Source: Streptomyces cellostaticus (GTDB lineage Bacteria; Actinomycetota; Actinomycetes; Streptomycetales; Streptomycetaceae). Taken from it: a DNA stretch of 64,000 bases. A program made the translations under genes and the position numbers. Location of the stretch: contig NZ_KQ948016.1 of the NCBI RefSeq assembly GCF_001513965.1, positions 1 through 64,000 of the forward strand, written 5' to 3'. Within the stretch, counting starts at the first letter, position 1; the number at the start of each line of letters is the position of its first letter. The notes under the pieces are model-generated. The model searched no databases. It worked only from the letters and a program-made list of their open reading frames with translations, and was not told the origin of the DNA. Shown in pieces: positions 61,158 through 64,000 of the stretch.

Positions 61158-62282
61158 TCACATCAGGGGGGTCAGGAACCGGCGCAGGCGTTCCTCGTAC
61201 CCCTTGGGGTCCGCATTCCACATCGCCGCGTGCGGGGCCCCGGGCACCGTGTGCAGGGCAACGCGGTCGGGGCGGCGGGCGGCGAGGCGGCGGGAGTACT
61301 CCCACGGGGCGACCGTGTCGTCCGGGCCGTGGATGATCAGAGTGGGTACGGCGAGCCGCTCCGAGTCGGCCTCGGCGTGCCGGTCGGCCTGCAGCCCGGC
61401 CCGGCCCTGCGCGGCCCGCACCGCGAGCGGCAGCAGCGGCTCCGGAGTGTGGCGGGCCTGGGCGAGGGCGCGCAGGGTGGCCGGCCAGCTGAGCACCGGG
61501 GAGTCGAGGACGAGCCCGGCGACGCGCTCGCGCACGGCGGAGTGCTCGGCGGCCCGCAGGGCCATGGTGGCGCCGGTGGACCAGCCGAGGAGGATGACCC
61601 GGCGGGCGCCGTAGCGGACGGCGTAGCGGATCGCCGCGTCGACATCGCGCCATTCGGTCTCGCCGAGGTGGCCCAGCCCGTCCGGCGGGCGCGGGGCGCC
61701 GAGGTCGCCGCGGTAGGCGAGGGCGAGGACCGGCAGGCGGCGGCCGTGCAGGAACGCCATGACGTTCATGGCCTGCTCGCGGGTGGTGCCGAGGCCGTGT
61801 ACCGCGATCACCCAGGTGTCCCGGAAGCCGGGCACGAACCAGGCGGGCAGGGCACCGAGTTCACCGGGTATGTCGATGTCGGCATGGTCGAGGCCGAGGG
61901 CGGCGCCCGGATTGCCGACGTACAGGTTCGGGGTGAGCCAGACGGCGTCGCCGGGGGCGAGGGTGCCGTGCGTGACGCGTACGAGACGGCGTACGACGGT
62001 GTCGGCGGTGTGCTCGGCCGCCTCCAGGACGGGGCCGACGACCGCGTGGGAGCCGTCACCGGCGAGACCGTAGGTGCCGGGGCGCAGGGAGGCCAGGTCG
62101 CGGGTGAGCGCGATCCGTCCTGCGGCGGTGCCGTGCACGGTGAGCCGGGGTTCGGTGGGCAGGGGGCGGCCCGCGGGCGCCTTCAGCGCGGCGTCGCTGG
62201 CGAGACGGCCGGCGGCCACGGATGCCGCGCCGGCGGCCAGGACCGCGGTGAGTGCGGCGGCGGTCGCTTTGACGGTGCGCAC
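61158..62282 (-). CDS. Alpha/beta hydrolase with N-terminal membrane/signal segment
   Basis: A 374-aa alpha/beta-hydrolase. A hydrophobic N-terminus (ATAAALTAVLAAGAASVAAG) suggests export or anchoring. A 100-residue N-terminal domain precedes the hydrolase (WVIAVHGLGTTREQAMNVMAFL as the oxyanion region). The triad is Ser in LGWSTGATMAL, Asp in IIHGPDDTVAPWEYS and His in VPGAPHAAMWN. Substrate unknown. The GTG at 62282 lacks a strong Shine-Dalgarno. Confidence 0.88.
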   Translation of the reverse strand: MRTVKATAAALTAVLAAGAASVAAGRLASDAALKAPAGRPLPTEPRLTVHGTAAGRIALTRDLASLRPGTYGLAGDGSHAVVGPVLEAAEHTADTVVRRLVRVTHGTLAPGDAVWLTPNLYVGNPGAALGLDHADIDIPGELGALPAWFVPGFRDTWVIAVHGLGTTREQAMNVMAFLHGRRLPVLALAYRGDLGAPRPPDGLGHLGETEWRDVDAAIRYAVRYGARRVILLGWSTGATMALRAAEHSAVRERVAGLVLDSPVLSWPATLRALAQARHTPEPLLPLAVRAAQGRAGLQADRHAEADSERLAVPTLIIHGPDDTVAPWEYSRRLAARRPDRVALHTVPGAPHAAMWNADPKGYEERLRRFLTPLM

Positions 62283-62497
62283 GGGTCCAGTGTCGTGGCG
62301 GTCCGGGCCGACGGCCAGCGGAGGGCTGAGCGGAGCCGAAGTCCGGCGTGCGGCACGGGACGGAGAGGACGTGTGGCGCGGGACGAAGAGAAGATGCGGG
62401 ACAAAGAGAAGAGGGGTGCGCGCCGGTCCGGCACCGCCCTGCGGCCACACGGCGACTCACGGAGCCGCCTCGGAGAAAGCCGCAGGCTCAGCGGGAG

Positions 62498-63166
62498 TCA
62501 CCTCCGTTGGCCGTACTCCTTCAAACGTGCCCCGGCCTCTCCCATCTGTTCCTCCGTCAGAAGGGAGGGCGCCAGTCCCGGTACCGCGGATGCCGTCAGC
62601 CACAGGTGGCACATCCACTCCAGCTGGGCGGTGCGGTCGTAGGCCTGGTCGAGGGTGGTCCCGTAGGTGATCATGCCGTGGTTCCGCAGGAGGCAGCCGG
62701 AGCGGCCGGCGAGGGCGCGGAGCATGTTCTCGGCCAGTTCGTCCGTGCCGTAGGTCGCGTAGGGGGCGACCCGGACGGGGCCGCCCATGGCTCCGGCCAT
62801 GTAGTGGATCGGGGGCAGCTCGGTCAGGAGGGTGGAGACGGCCGTGGCGTGCACCGCATGGGTGTGGACGACGGCGCGGGCGTCGGTGGTGCGGTAGACG
62901 GCGAGGTGCATGGGCAGTTCGCTGGTCGGCACGAGCGTGCCGAGCACCTGCCGCCCGTCGAGGTCGACGCCGGTGATGTCGTCCGGGGTCAGCCGGTCGT
63001 AGGGCACGCCCGAAGGGGTGACCAGCACGAGGTCCCCGACGCGCGCCGACACGTTGCCGGAGGTGCCGACGACCAGCCCGTCGGCGACGGTCCGGCGGGC
63101 CGTCGCGACCACCCCCTCCCAGGCGCGTGCCTCTGCCACTTCCGGATCCCGCCGCTGTTCAGCCAT
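62498..63166 (-). CDS. Class II aldolase/adducin family protein (fuculose-phosphate aldolase-like)
   Basis: A 222-aa zinc-dependent aldolase-type protein. Zinc ligands align with FucA: H101 and H103 in VVHTHAVHA, and H163 in LRNHGMITYG. The catalytic glutamate is E83 in TSELPMH. GTSGNVSARVGDLVLVTPSGVPYDRLTPDDI-type N-terminal motifs are present (GTSGNVSAR). The substrate is uncertain among sugar phosphates. The ATG at 63166 follows AGGATCC. It is divergent from the lysozyme gene. Confidence 0.92.
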   Translation of the reverse strand: MAEQRRDPEVAEARAWEGVVATARRTVADGLVVGTSGNVSARVGDLVLVTPSGVPYDRLTPDDITGVDLDGRQVLGTLVPTSELPMHLAVYRTTDARAVVHTHAVHATAVSTLLTELPPIHYMAGAMGGPVRVAPYATYGTDELAENMLRALAGRSGCLLRNHGMITYGTTLDQAYDRTAQLEWMCHLWLTASAVPGLAPSLLTEEQMGEAGARLKEYGQRR

Positions 63167-63255
63167 GCGGGGATCCTGCCAGCCGGCCCGGCGTCGAGCG
63201 GTCCGCCGTCAAGGATCGGGCCTGAAATCGTACGCCCGAACGGGGGAACATCACC

Positions 63256-63284
63256 TTGAAAACAATCAAATAAGCGTGTATTGG
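63256..63284 (+). promoter_or_regulatory. Candidate promoter of the GH25 lysozyme gene
   Basis: TTGAAA (63256-63261) and TATTGG (63279-63284) with a 17-bp spacer lie in an A+T-rich patch about 70 bp before the lysozyme ATG. Confidence 0.5.
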
Positions 63285-63353
63285 CGATCACCGGGCATTT
63301 AATGATCTTCCTCGCTCGCCGGACGACGTTCCGCCTCCACTCCAGGGGGACAC

Positions 63354-64000
63354 ATGGCCCGTGACCGCACACCTTCCCGTCGCCGCGCGGCTCTCCTCGC
63401 GGCAACAGCCGCGGCGACGCTCGCCCTCGCCGGCACGGCGGCCGCCTCCGCGGGGCCGTCGGTGTCCGCGGCCGGGCTGCCCCGAGGACACGACGTGTCG
63501 TCCTACCAGAGTCATGTCGACTGGCCGGCCGCCCGGTCGGACGGCGCACGGTTCACCTACGTCAAGGCGACCGAGTCCACGACCTACCGCAATCCCCTTT
63601 TCGACCAGCAGTACGACGGCGCCCGCCAGGCGGGCCTGGTCCACGGCGCGTACCACTTCGCACTGCCCGACAAGTCCTCGGGCGCCGAGCAGGCCGAGTA
63701 CTTCGTACGGCACGGCGGCGGCTGGCGGGCGGACGGCTGGACGCTGCCGCCCGCGCTCGACATCGAGTACAACCCGTACGACGAGAAGCACCCGTGCTAC
63801 GGGCTGGGCTGGAAGCGGATGGTCCGCTGGATCCGGTCCTTCAGCGACGAGGTCGAGCGGACGACCGGCCGCCGCCCGGTGATCTACACCACCGCCGAAT
63901 GGTGGGACGCCTGCACCGGTGACAGCCGCGCGTTCGCCTCGGACCACCCCCTGTGGATCGCCCGTCACGGCACGTCGGAGCCGGGATCGCTGCCGGGCGG
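63354..64000 (+). CDS. Secreted GH25 lysozyme (1,4-beta-N-acetylmuramidase), truncated by the window edge
   Basis: Only the first 215 codons are inside the window; the frame is open at 64000. The signal peptide is at residues 1-32, with a twin-arginine start (PSRRAALLAATAAATLALAG). The GH25 domain begins at about 44: GHDVSSYQSHVDW carries D46, and the catalytic DxE is D135 and E137 in ALDIEYNP. IYTTAEWWD and PLWIARHG are family motifs. It would hydrolyse peptidoglycan outside the cell. GGGGGA precedes the ATG. Confidence 0.92.
   Translation, partial: MARDRTPSRRRAALLAATAAATLALAGTAAASAGPSVSAAGLPRGHDVSSYQSHVDWPAARSDGARFTYVKATESTTYRNPLFDQQYDGARQAGLVHGAYHFALPDKSSGAEQAEYFVRHGGGWRADGWTLPPALDIEYNPYDEKHPCYGLGWKRMVRWIRSFSDEVERTTGRRPVIYTTAEWWDACTGDSRAFASDHPLWIARHGTSEPGSLPG

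Overview
The window is a piece of a Streptomyces chromosome. The evidence is the very high G+C with strongly biased third codon positions, many GTG (and some TTG) starts, and Streptomyces hallmark genes: a short chaplin, a streptophobe-type membrane protein, an FHA-ABC transporter, an AmaP/Asp23 envelope-stress operon and an InhA-type enoyl-ACP reductase next to FabG. From memory the gene order follows the S. coelicolor SCO179x to SCO186x region. I see no prophage, IS element, CRISPR array or tRNA, so this is mostly core chromosome with a few accessory genes.

Layout. 1-250: probable promoter/leader of an rRNA operon whose 16S gene lies just off the left edge (minus strand). 274-7323: DNA repair glycosylase, Spo0M and PEBP proteins, HNH nuclease, secreted peptidoglycan-binding protein, stomatin/NfeD pair, ABC ATPase, conserved unknown, chaplin. 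7495-12330: LuxR two-component pair, SDR coupled to a divergent QueA-like protein, secreted lytic transglycosylase behind a structured leader. 12409-19307: FHA-FHA-ABC transporter, streptophobe protein, SerB, SixA-like phosphatase. 19386-24047: small membrane proteins, MFS exporter with a divergent GntR regulator, secreted protein, fabG-fabI. 24296-29679: tldD and pmbA flanking a His/Lys-rich repeat protein, then tyrS. 29767-37584: small proteins, moaA, DUF485/solute symporter pair, two tandem secreted subtilisins. 37664-42054: CoA-transferase with stacked palindromes over its start, CopD-like protein, zinc alcohol dehydrogenase, VIT-family transporter. 42385-47413: a four-gene catabolic-looking operon (acetoacetate decarboxylase fold, SDR, two amidohydrolases) divergent from a TetR regulator with a perfect operator palindrome. 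47727-56891: DEDDh exonuclease with BRCT, double zinc-ribbon protein, SURF1, GH15 enzyme, atypical SDR, five-gene Asp23/AmaP operon with a divergent partner, enoyl-CoA hydratase, small HTH protein. 57227-64000: ABC-F ATPase, VOC protein, a large unknown, alpha/beta hydrolase, class II aldolase and a truncated GH25 lysozyme.

The best candidates for something undescribed are: the TetR-controlled amidohydrolase/decarboxylase operon; the three-way-junction-like leader before the transglycosylase gene; the three nested palindromes spanning the CoA-transferase start; the QueA-like protein lacking canonical QueA motifs; and a 12-bp palindrome, CACGCGCGCGTG, present 12 times in different reading frames and on both strands. 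Starts were chosen from Shine-Dalgarno spacing, overlaps and family lengths. Family names come from recognising motifs by eye, without database searches.
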